Part shown: in pieces, positions 41,201 to 51,435 of the stretch
Layout: every line of letters starts with the position of its first letter
How positions within the stretch are numbered: position 1 is the first letter of the stretch
DNA from: Ectobius pallidus
Lineage: Eukaryota > Arthropoda > Insecta > Blattodea > Ectobiidae
Length of the DNA: 64,000 bases
NCBI GenBank assembly: GCA_964059195.1
Contig: CAXKWD010000015.1
Coordinates: 1,674,001-1,738,000 of the forward strand
Direction: 5' to 3'
Program-made: the position numbers and the translations under genes
The notes under the pieces: generated by a model
Databases searched by the model: none
Seen by the model: only the letters and a program-made list of their open reading frames with translations
What the model was told of the DNA's origin: nothing

Positions 41201-41836
41201 GAAAGGTAAAGGTTTTTTGTCCGAAATTGACATTGCTACGCAACAGTATCTTTTTTAAAAGCTTTTAATAGGTAGCAATATTATGTTTAAGAATGACATT
41301 GCTAAGCAACAGATCTTTTTGATTTTTTCCTAGGCAACAGTTTCCGGTTTAGACTGGCATGGCTAGGCAAAACTTTCGTGATAGAAAAATTACATTGTTA
41401 GGCAGCCAAATTGTATTTAAAAATTACATTGCTAGGAAAATGTTTCACTTTGAAAAATGCATTGAAATGTAAAATTTGGTGTCTGAAATTGACATTGCTA
41501 CCCAACAGTATATTTTTTTAAAAGTTTATAATAGGTAGCAATATTGTGTTTAAAAATGACATTGCTAAGCAACAGTTCTTTTTGACGACATTGCTAGGCA
41601 ACAGTTCCCGGTTTAAAATGGCATTGCTAGGCAACACTTTCGTGTTTTAAAACTCATTGCTAGGCAACAGTATTCTTTCTATTCAAGCAAAATTTACAAC
41701 CCATGTTTTGCCATTAGCATTTCACCGATATTTTCATTGTATGTATTGATCATTGAGGGATTAAAAACTATTCCTTATAGATGACATTGCTAGGCAACAG
41801 TTTCGTATTTGGAGATGGCATTGCTAAGCTACAGTT
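35227..41836 (+). repeat. Higher-order repeat, 8-mer, copy 2 (6,610 bp)
   Basis: Second copy of the 6,610-bp unit, with all shared private changes at the expected offset, including GATTTTTTCCTAGG near 41,321. Matching stops at 41,837, where this copy continues with CAGTTCCTTG while the corresponding position 35,227 has CAGTTTCTTG. On the left, matching extends back to about 28,473/35,083 apart from the single difference at 28,664/35,274. Confidence 0.9.
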
Positions 41837-43436
41837 CCTTGTTCAAAATGTCAATGCTAAGCAACAGTCAGGTGTTTTAAAAACTTCATTGCTAAGCAAC
41901 AGTTTCCGGTTTAGTCTGGCATCGCTAGGCAACACTTTTGTGATAGAAAAATCTAATTGTTAGGCAGCCAAATTGTCTTTAAAAGTTACATTGCTAGGAA
42001 AAGTTACGACTTTGAAAAATGCATTGAAAGGTAAAGGTTTTTTGTCCGAAATTGACATTGCTCCGGAACAGTATCTTTTTTTAAAAGCTTTTAATAGGTA
42101 GCAATATTATGTTTAAGAATGACTGTGCTAAGCAACAGATCTTTTTGATGACTTTGCTAGGCAACAGTTTCCGGTTTAGACTGGCATGGCTAGGCAAAAC
42201 ATTCGTGATAGAAAAATTACATTGTTAGACAGCCAAATTGTATTTAAAAATTACATTCCTAGGAAAAAGTTTCACTTTGAAAAATGCATTGAAATGTAAA
42301 AGTTTTGTGTCTGAAATTGACATTGCTACGCAACAGTATATTTTTTTAAAAGTTTATAATATGTAGCAATATTGTGTTTAAAAATGACATTGCTAAGCAA
42401 CAGTTCTTTTTGACGACATTGCTAGGCAACAGTTCCCGGTTTAAAATGGCATTGCTAGGCAACACTTTCGTGTTTTAAAACTCATTGCTAGGCAACAGTA
42501 TTCTTTCTATTCAAGCAAAACTTACAACCCATGTTTTCCCATTAGCATTTCACCGATATTTTCATTGTATGTATTGATCATTGAGGGATTAAAAACTATT
42601 CCTCATAGATGACATTGCTAGGCAACAGTTTCGTATTTGGAGATGGCATTGCTAAGCTACAGTTCCTTGTTCAAAATGTCAATGCTAAGCAACAGTCAGG
42701 TGTTTTAAAAACTTCATTGCTAAGCAACAGTTTCCGGTTTAGACTGGCATCGCTAGGCAACACTTTTGTGATAGGAAAATCTAATTGTTAGGCAGCCAAA
42801 TTGTCTTTAAAAGTTACATTGCTAGGAAAAGTTACGACTTTGAAAAATGCATTGAAATGTAAAGGATTTTTGGCAGAAATTGACATTGCTCCGCAACAGT
42901 ATCTTTTTTTAAAAGCTTTTAATAGGTAGAAATATTATGTTTAAAAATGACATTGCTAAGCAACAGATCTTTTTGATGACATTGCTAGGCAACAGTTTCC
43001 GGTTTAGACTGGCATGGCTAGGCAAAACTTTCGTGATAGAAAAATTACATTGTTAGGCAGCCAAATAGTATTTAAAAATTACATTGCTAGGAAAAAGTTT
43101 CACTTTGAAAAATGCATTGAAATGTAAAAGTTTTGTGTCTGAAATTGACATTGCTACGCAACAGTATATTTTTTTAAACGTTTATAATATGTAGCAATAT
43201 TGTGTTTAAAAATGACATTGCTAAGCAACAGTTCTTTTTGACGACATTGCTAGGCAACAGTTTCCGGTTTAAAATGGCATTGCTAGGCAACACTTTCGTG
43301 TTTTAAAACTCATTGCTAGGCAACAGTATTCTTTCTATTCAAGCAAAATTTACAACCAATGTTTTGCCATTAGCATTTCACCGATATTTTCATTGTATGT
43401 ATTGATCATTGAGGGATTAAAAACTATTCCTTATAG
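39301..43436 (+). repeat. Looser trimer duplication, 2,480-bp offset
   Basis: The two monomers from 41,781 and 42,609 resemble those at 39,301 and 40,129. They share TTTAGTCTGG, ACATTCGTGATAG, TACATTCCTAGG, CCTCATAGATG, GATAGGAAAATC and GGTAGAAATATT. I found roughly ten differences over about 1.5 kb (for example near 42,066, 42,124, 42,230, 42,536, 43,027, 43,187 and 43,261). It therefore looks older than the 8-mer duplication, or partly converted. The third monomer (43,437) does not match. Confidence 0.7.
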
Positions 43437-44368
43437 ATGACATTGCTAGGCAACAGTTTCGTATTTGGAGATGGCATTGCTAAGCTACAGTTTCTTGATC
43501 AAGATGTCAATGCTAAGCAACAGTCAGGTGTTTTAAAAACTTCATTGCTAAGCAACAGTTTCCGGTTTAGACTGGCATCGCTAGGCAACACTTTTGTGAT
43601 AGAAAAATCTAATTGTTAGGCAGCCAAATTGTCTTTAAAAGTTACATTGCTAGGTAAAGTTACGACTTTGAAAAATGCATTGAAAGGTAAAGGTTTTTTG
43701 TCCGAAATTGACATTGCTACGCAACAGTATCTTTTTTTAAAAGCTTTTAATAGGTAGCAATATTATGTTTAAGAATGACATTGCTAAGCAACAGATCTTT
43801 TTGATGACTTTGCTAGGCAACAGTTTCCGGTTTAGACTGGCATGGCTAGGCAAAACTTTCGTGATAGAAAAATTACATTGTTAGGCAGCCAAATTGTATT
43901 TAAAAATTACATTGCTAGGAAAAAGTTTCACTTTGAAAAATGCATTGAAATGTAAAAGTTTTGTGTCTGAAATTGACATTGCTACGCAACAGTATATTTT
44001 TTTAAAAGTTTATAATAGGTAGCAATATTGTGTTTAAAAATGACATTGCTAAGCAAGAGTTCTTTTTGACGACATTGCTAGGCAACAGTTCCCGGTTTAA
44101 AATGGCATTGCTAGGCAACACTTTCGTGTTTTAAAACTCATTGCTAGGCAACAGTATTCTTTCTATTCAAGCAAAATTTACAACCCATGTTTTGCCATTA
44201 GCATTTCACCGATATTTTCATTGTATGTATTGATCATTGAGGGATTAAAAACTATTCCTTATAGATGACATTGCTAGGCAACAGTTTCGTATTTCGAGAT
44301 GGCATTGCTAAGCTACAGTTCCTTGTTCAAAATGTCAATGCTAAGCAACAGTCAGGTGTTTTAAAAAC

Positions 44369-44633
44369 TTCATTGCTAAGCAACAGTTTCCGGTTTAGAC
44401 TGGCATCGCTAGGCAACACTTTTGTGATAGAAAAATCTAATTGTTAGGCAGCCAAATTGTCTTTAAAAGTTACATTGCTAGGAAAAGTTACGACTTTGAA
44501 AAATGCATTGAAAGGTAAAGGTTTTTTGTCCGAAATTTACATTGCTACGCAACAGTATCTTTTTTTAAAAGCTTTTAATAGGTAGCAATATTATGTTTAA
44601 GAATGACATTGCTAAGCAACAGATCTTTTTGAT
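44369..44633 (+). repeat. Block A, eight subrepeats, 265 bp
   Basis: Subrepeats in order begin TTCATTGCTAAGC, GGCATCGCTAGGC, CTAATTGTTAGGC, TTACATTGCTAGG, GCATTGAAAGG, TGACATTGCTACGC, ATAGGTAGCAATATTATG and TGACATTGCTAAGC. The same eight types follow in the same order in block B, exactly 265 bp later, so A and B arose by tandem duplication of an eight-subrepeat block. The third and fifth members have lost part of the core. Confidence 0.85.
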
Positions 44634-44898
44634 GACTTTGCTAGGCAACAGTTTCCGGTTTAGACTGGCATGGCTAGGCAAAACTTTCGTGATAGAAAAA
44701 TTACATTGTTAGGCAGCCAAATTGTATTTAAAAATTACATTGCTAGGAAAAAGTTTCACTTTGAAAAATGCATTGAAATGTAAAAGTTTTGTGTCTGAAA
44801 TTGACATTGCTACGCAACAGTATATTTTTTTAAAAGTTTATAATAGGTAGCAATATTGTGTTTAAAAATGACATTGCTAAGCAACAGTTCTTTTTGAC
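44634..44898 (+). repeat. Block B, diverged duplicate of block A, 265 bp
   Basis: It aligns to block A unit by unit: TTTCCGGTTTAGACTGGCAT, TTCGTGATAGAAAAAT, GTTAGGCAGCCAAATTGT and TTTGAAAAATGCATTGAAA all have counterparts at the 265-bp offset (266 bp in type II monomers). Differences such as CATGGCTAGGCAAAAC against CATCGCTAGGCAACAC are fixed across nearly all monomers. The A/B duplication therefore predates amplification of the 827-bp unit. Confidence 0.85.
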
Positions 44899-45196
44899 GA
44901 CATTGCTAGGCAACAGTTCCCGGTTTAAAATGGCATTGCTAGGCAACACTTTCGTGTTTTAAAACTCATTGCTAGGCAACAGTATTCTTTCTATTCAAGC
45001 AAAATTTACAACCCATGTTTTGCCATTAGCATTTCACCGATATTTTCATTGTATGTATTGATCATTGAGGGATTAAAAACTATTCCTTATAGATGACATT
45101 GCTAGGCAACAGTTTCGTATTTGGAGATGGCATTGCTAAGCTACAGTTCCTTGTTCAAAATGTCAATGCTAAGCAACAGTCAGGTGTTTTAAAAAC
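44899..45196 (+). repeat. Block C, third diverged block (~298 bp) including core-free segment
   Basis: It starts 265 bp after block B with the same opening units (CATTGCTAGGCAACAGTTCC, then GGCATTGCTAGGCAACAC), so it looks like a third copy of the A/B block. After about 102 bp it runs into 92 bp without the core, then three more subrepeats that form the leader of the next monomer. The match to A/B beyond its first two units is weak, so calling it a third copy is an inference. Confidence 0.6.
45001..45092 (+). other. Core-free 92-bp segment of the monomer
   Basis: The only part of each monomer in which I cannot see the ATTGCTAGGCAAC core. It runs from AAAATTTACAACCCATG through GCATTTCACCGATATTTTC to GGGATTAAAAACTATTCC and is present in every complete monomer. 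It varies only at scattered sites (AAAACTTAC, TTTTCAGTG, GATCATGGAG, GATCATCGAG, GGGACTAAAA, GGGATAAAAA, CCTCATAG, CCCTATAG). It could be an old insertion into block C or subrepeats decayed past recognition. No known element was recognised in it. Confidence 0.75.
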
Positions 45197-46748
45197 TTCA
45201 TTGCTAAGCAACAGTTTCCGGTTTAGACTGGCATCGCTAGGCAACACTTTTGTGATAGAAAAATCTAATTGTTAGGCAGCCAAATTGTCTTTAAAAGTTA
45301 CATTGCTAGGAAAAGTTACGACTTTGAAAAATGCATTGAAATGTAAAGGATTTTTGGCAGAAATTGACATTGCTACGCAACAGTATCTTTTTTTAAAAGC
45401 TTTTAATAGGTAGCAATATTATGTTTAAAAATGACATTGCTAAGCAACAGATCTTTTTGATGACATTGCTAGGCAACAGTTTCCGGTTTAGACTGGCATG
45501 GCTAGGCAAAACTTTCGTGATAGAAAAATTACATTGTTAGGCAGCCAAATAGTATTTAAAAATTACATTGCTAGGAAAAAGTTTCACTTTGAAAAATGCA
45601 TTGAAATGTAAAAGTTTTGTGTCTGAAATTGACATTGCTACGCAACAGTATATTTTTTTAGACGTTTATAATATGTAGCAATATTGTGTTTAAAAATGAC
45701 ATTGCTAAGCAACAGTTCTTTTTGACGACATTGCTAGGCAACAGTTCCCGGTTTAAAATGGCATTGCTAGGCAACACTTTCGTGTTTTAAAACTCATTGC
45801 TAGGCAACAGTATTCTTTCTATTCAAGCAAAACTTACAACCCATGTTTTGCCATTAGCATTTCACCGATATTTTCATTGTATGTATTGATCATTGAGGGA
45901 TTAAAAACTATTCCTTATAGATGACATTGCTAGGCAACAGTTTCGTATTTGGAGATGGCATTGCTAAGCTACAGTTCCTTGTTCAAGATGTCAATGCTAA
46001 GCAACAGTCAGGTGTTTTAAAAACTTCATTGCTAAGCAACAGTTTCCGGTTTAGACTGGCATCGCTAGGCAACACTTTTGTGATAGAAAAATCTAATTGT
46101 TAGGCAGCCAAATTGTCTTTAAAAGTTACATTGCTAGGAAAAGTTACGACTTTGAAAAATGCATTGAAAGGTAAAGGTTTTTTGTCCGAAATTGACATTG
46201 CTACGCAACAGTATCTTTTTTTAAAAGCTTTTAATACGTAGCAATATTATGTTTAAGAATAACATTGCTAAGCAACAGATCTTTTTGATGACTTTGCTAG
46301 GCAACAGTTTCCGGTTTAGACTGGCATGGCTAGGCAAAACTTTCGTGATAGAAAAATTACATTGTTAGGCAGCCAAATTGTATTTAAAAATTACATTGCT
46401 AGGAAAAAGTTTCACTTTGAAAAATGCATTGAAATGTAAAAGTTTTGTGTCTGAAATTGACATTGCTACGTAACAGTATATTTTTTTAAAAGTTTATAAT
46501 AGGTAGCAATATTGTGTTTAAAAATGACATTGCTAAGCAACAGTTCTTTTTGACGACATTGCTTGGCAACAGTTCCCGGTTTAAAATGGCATTGCTAGGC
46601 AACACTTTCGTGTTTTAAAACTCATTGCTAGGCAACAGTATTCTTTCTATTCAAGCAAAATTTACAACCCATGTTTTGCCATTAGCATTTCACCGATATT
46701 TTCATTGTATGTATTGATCATTGAGGGATTAAAACCTATTCCTTATAG

Positions 46749-49700
46749 ATGACATTGCTAGGCAACAGTTTCGTATTTGGAGATGGCATTGCTAAGCTAC
46801 AGTTCCTTGTTCAAAATGTCAATGCTAAACAACAGTCAGGTGTTTTAAAAACTTCATTGCTAAGCAACAGTTTCCGGTTTAGACTGGCATCGCTAGGCAA
46901 CACTTTTGTGATAGAAAAATCTAATTGTTGGCAGCCAAATTGTCTTTAAAAGTTACATTGCTAGGAAAAGTTACGACTTTGAAAAATGCATCGAAAGGTA
47001 AAGGTTTTGTGTCAGAAATTGACATATCTCCGGAACAGTATCTTTTTTTAAAAGCTTTTAACAGGTAGCAATATTATGATTAAAAATGACATTGCTAAGC
47101 AACAGATCTTTTTGATGACATTGCTAGGCAACAGTTTCCGGTTTAGACTGGTATGGCTAGGCAAAACTTTCGTGATAGAAAAATTACATTGTGAGGCAGC
47201 CAAATAGTATTTAAAAATTACATTGCTAGGAAAAAGTTTCGTCTTTGAATAATGCATTGAAATGTAAAAGTTTGGTGTCTGAAATTGACATAGCTACGCA
47301 ACAGTATATATTTTAAAAGTTTATAATAGGTAGCAATATTGTGTTTATAAATGACATTGCTAAGAAAAGTTATTTTTTATGACATTGCTAGGCAACAGTT
47401 TCCGGTTTAAAATGGCATTGCTAGGCAACACTTTCGTGTTAAAACTCATTGCTAGGCAACAGTATTCTTTCTATTCAAGCAAAATTTACAACCCATGTTT
47501 TGCCATTAGCATTTCACCGATATTTTCATTGTATGTATTGATCATTGAGGGATTAAAAACTATTCCTTATAGATGACATTCCTAGGCAACAGTTTCGTAT
47601 TTGGAGATGGCATTGCTAAGCTACAGTTTCTTGTTCAAAATGTCAATGCTAAGCAACAGTCAGGTGTTTTAAAAACATCATTGCTAAGCAACAGTTTCCG
47701 GTTTAGACTGGCATCGCTAGGCAACACTTTTGTGATAGAAAAATTTAATTGTTGGCAGCCAAATTGTCTTTAAAAGTTACATTGCTAGGAAAAGTTACGA
47801 CTTTGAAAAATGCATTGAAAGGTAAAGGTTTTTTGTCCGAAATTGACATTGCTACGCAACAGTATCTTTTTTAAAAGCTTTTAATAGGTAGCAATATTAT
47901 GTTTAAGAATGACATTGCTAAGCAACAGATCTTTTTGATGACTTTGCTAGGCAACAGTTTCCGGTTTAGACTGGCATGGCTAGGCAAAACTTTCGTGATA
48001 GAAAAATTACATTGTTAGGCAGCCAAATTGTATTTAAAAATTACATTGCTAGGAAAAAGTTTCACTTTGAAAAATGCATTGAAATGTAAAATTTTGTGTC
48101 TGAAATTGACATTGCTACCCAACAGTATATTTTTTTAAAAGTTTATAATAGGTAGCAATATTGTGTTTAAAAATGACATTGCTAAGCAACAGTTCTTTTT
48201 GACGACATTGCTAGGCAACAGTTCCCGGTTTAAAATGGCATTGCTAGGCAACACTTTCGTGTTTTAAAACTCATTGCTAGGCAACAGTATTCTTTCTATT
48301 CAAGCAAAATTTACAACCCATGTTTTGCCATTAGCATTTCACCGATATTTTCATTGTATGTATTGATCATTGAGGGATTAAAAACTATTCCTTATAGATG
48401 ACATTGCTAGGCAACAGTTTCGTATTTGGAGATGGCATTGCTAAGCTACAGTTCCTTGTTCAAAATGTCAATGCTAAGCAACAGTCAGGTGTTTTAAAAA
48501 CTTCATTGCTAAGCAACAGTTTCCGGTTTAGTCTGGCATCGCTAGGCAACACTTTTGTGATAGAAAAATCTAATTGTTAGGCAGCCAAATTGTCTTTAAA
48601 AGTTACATTGCTAGGAAAAGTTACGACTTTGAAAAATGCATTGAAAGGTAAAGGTTTTTTGTCCGAAATTGACATTGCTACGCAACAGTATCTTTTTTTA
48701 AAAGCTTTTAATAGGTAGCAATATTATGTTTAAAAATGACATTGCTAAGCAACAGATCTTTTTGATGACATTGCTAGGCAACAGTTTCCGGTATAGACTG
48801 GCATGGCTAGGCAAAACTTTCGTGATAGAAAAATTACATTGTTAGGCAGCCAAATTGTATTCAAAAATTACATTGCTAGGAAAAAGTTTCACTTTGAAAA
48901 ATGCATTGAAATGTAAAAGTCTTGTGTCTGAAATTGACATTGCTACGCAACAGTATATTTTTTTAAAAGTTTATAATATGTAGCAATATTGTGTTTAAAA
49001 ATGACATTGCTAAGCAACAGTTCTTTTTGACGACATTGCTAGGCAACAGTTCCCGGTTTAAAATGGCATTGCTAGGCAACACTTTCGTGTTTTAAAACTC
49101 ATTGCTAGGCAACAGTATTCTTTCTATTCAAGCAAAACTTACAACCCATGTTTTGCCATTAGCATTTCACCGATATTTTCATTGTATGTATTGATCATTG
49201 AGGGGTTAAAAACTATTCCTTATAGATGACATTGCTAGGCAACAGTTTCGTATTTGGAGATGGCATTGCTAAGCTACAGTTTCTTGTTCAAGATGTCAAT
49301 GCTAAGCAACAGTCAGGTGTTTTAAAAACATCATTGCTAAGCAACAGTTTCCGGTTTAGACTGGCATCGCTAGGCAACACATTTGTGATAGAAAAATCTA
49401 ATTGTTAGGCAGCCAAATTGTCTTTAAAAGTTACATTGCTAGGAAAAGTTACGACTTTGAAAAATGCATTGAAAGGTAAAGGTTTTGTGTCAGAAATTGA
49501 CATATCTCCGGAACAGTATCTTTTTTTAAAAGCTTTTAACAGGTAGCAATATTATGATTAAAAATGACATTGCTAAGCAACAGATCTTTTTGATGACATT
49601 GCTAGGCAACAGTTTCCGGTTTAGACTGGTATGGCTAGGCAAAACTTTCGTGATAGAAAAATTACATTGTTAGGCAGCCAAATAGTATTTAAAAATTACA

Positions 49701-50050
49701 TTGCTAGGAAAAAGTTTCGTCTTTGAATAATGCATTGAAATGTAAAAGTTTGGTGTCTGAAATTGACATAGCTACGCAACAGTATATATTTTAAAAGTTT
49801 ATAATAGGTAGCAATATTGTGTTTATAAATGACATTGCTAAGAAAAGATATTTTTTATGACATTGCTAGGCAACAGTTTCCGGTTTAAAATGGCATTGCT
49901 AGGCAACACTTTCGTGTTAAAACTCATTGCTAGGCAACAGTATTCTTTCTATTCAAGCAAAATTTACAACCCATGTTTTGCCATTAGCATTTCACCGATA
50001 TTTTCATTGTATGTATTGATCATTGAGGGATTAAAAACTATTCCTTATAG
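46749..50050 (+). repeat. Mixed monomers with CTCCGGAACAG / GGTATGG subfamily marks
   Basis: The monomers at 46,749 and 49,226 share CATATCTCCGGAACAG, CTTTTAACAGG and GACTGGTATGG, marks that recur only at 52,261 and 62,992. Between them lie 47,573 (type I with GACATTCCTAGG) and 48,398 (TTTAGTCTGG variant). The same succession of marks returns after 51,436, 3,863 bp downstream of 47,573, which is five monomers minus the 266-bp loss described for 50,877. Confidence 0.65.
49226..50050 (+). repeat. Reference type II monomer (825 bp)
   Basis: Type II monomers carry linked changes: GTTTCGTCTTTGAATAATGC and AAGTTTGGTGTCTG in block B, GACATAGCTACGC with TATATATTTTAAAAG, GTTTATAAATGAC, CTAAGAAAAG(T/A)TATTTTTTATGAC, a TTTCCGG rather than CCCGG opening of block C, and GTGTTAAAACTC two bases shorter than type I. 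Type II block C regions lie in the monomers starting 1301, 2952, 4604, 7081, 9561, 12038, 13689, 15341, 17818, 20298, 25256, 28561, 31041, 35171, 37651, 46749, 49226, 50877, 52261 and 62992. Often, not always, the next monomer opens with GACATTCCTAGG. Confidence 0.8.
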
Positions 50051-50876
50051 ATGACATTCCTAGGCAACAGTTTCGTATTTGGAGATGGCATTGCTAAGCT
50101 ACAGTTTCTTGTTCAAAATGTCAATGCTAAGCAACAGTCAGGTGTTTTAAAAACTTCATTGCTAAGCAACAGTTTCCGGTTTAGACTGGCATCGCTAGGC
50201 AACACTTTTGTGATAGAAAAATTTAATTGTTGGCAGCCAAATTGTCTTTAAAAGTTACATTGCTAGGAAAAGTTACGACTTTGAAAAATGCATTGAAAGG
50301 TAAAGGTTTTTTGTCCGAAATTGACATTGCTACGCAACAGTATCTTTTTTAAAAGCTTTTAATAGGTAGCAATATTATGTTTAAGAATGACATTGCTAAG
50401 CAACAGATCTTTTTGATGACTTTGCTAGGCAACAGTTTCCGGTTTAGACTGGCATGGCTAGGCAAAACTTTCGTGATAGAAAAATTACATTGTTAGGCAG
50501 CCAAATAGTATTTAAAAATTACATTGCTAGGAAAAAGTTTCACTTTGAAAAATGCATTGAAATGTAAAAGTTTTGTGTCTGAAATTGACATTGCTACGCA
50601 ACAGTATATTTTTTTAGACGTTTATAATATGTAGCAATATTGTGTTTAAAAATGACATTGCTAAGCAACAGTTCTTTTTGACGACATTGCTAGGCAACAG
50701 TTCCCGGTTTAAAATGGCATTGCTAGGCAACACTTTCGTGTTTTAAAACTCATTGCTAGGCAACAGTATTCTTTCTATTCAAGCAAAACTTACAACCCAT
50801 GTTTTGCCATTAGCATTTCACCGATATTTTCATTGTATGTATTGATCATTGAGGGATTAAAAACTATTCCTTATAG

Positions 50877-51435
50877 ATGACATTGCTAGGCAACAGTTTC
50901 GTATTTGGAGATGGCATTGCTAAGCTACAGTTCCTTGTTCAAGATGTCAATGCTAAGCAACAGTCAGGTGTTTTAAAAACTTCATTGCTAAGCAACAGTT
51001 TCCGGTTTAGACTGGCATCGCTAGGCAACACTTTTGTGATAGAAAAATCTAATTGTTAGGCAGCCAAATTGTCTTTAAAAGTTACATTGCTAGGAAAAGT
51101 TACGACTTTGAATAATGCATTGAAATGTAAAAGTTTGGTGTCTGAAATTGACATAGCTACGCAACAGTATATATTTTAAAAGTTTATAATAGGTAGCAAT
51201 ATTGTGTTTATAAATGACATTGCTAAGAAAAGTTATTTTTTATGACATTGCTAGGCAACAGTTTCCGGTTTAAAATGGCATTGCTAGGCAACACTTTCGT
51301 GTTAAAACTCATTGCTAGGCAACAGTATTCTTTCTATTCAAGCAAAATTTACAACCCATGTTTTGCCATTAGCATTTCACCGATATTTTCATTGTATGTA
51401 TTGATCATTGAGGGATTAAAAACTATTCCTTATAG
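50877..51435 (+). repeat. Short monomer with 266-bp internal deletion
   Basis: It is 559 bp long instead of about 825. Leader and early block A are normal up to TTACGACTTTG. At 51,113 the sequence becomes the block B type II form (AATAATGCATTG, AAGTTTGGTGTC). The last block A-specific base is at 51,105 and the first block B-specific base at 51,113, so the junction lies in the shared 7 bp CTTTGAA (51,106-51,112). The missing length equals the A-to-B offset measured in an intact type II monomer (49,455 to 49,721). This is deletion by exchange between blocks A and B. Confidence 0.88.

Larger units (their letters stand above)
44265..45092 (+). repeat. Reference type I monomer (828 bp)
   Basis: Used to define the internal structure: leader of three subrepeats (44,265-44,368), block A (44,369-44,633), block B (44,634-44,898), head of block C (44,899-45,000) and core-free segment (45,001-45,092). 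About 22 recognisable subrepeats of 26-41 bp, mostly 33-35, fill everything except the last 92 bp. Its one obvious private change is ATTTCGAGATGG near 44,291. Confidence 0.88.
43437..46748 (+). repeat. Run of ordinary type I monomers
   Basis: Four consecutive monomers close to the array consensus, all with the type I block C (GACGACATTGCTAGG, CCCGG or TCCGG, then GTGTTTTAAAAC) and with few private changes. No multi-monomer period is visible. The 44,265 monomer serves here as the reference for the internal layout. Confidence 0.75.

Noticed and set aside
44265..45092. CRISPR array (repeats of ~33 bp at regular spacing)
   Set aside because: The units are contiguous and degenerate, the would-be spacers are also repeated in every monomer, and there are no cas genes.
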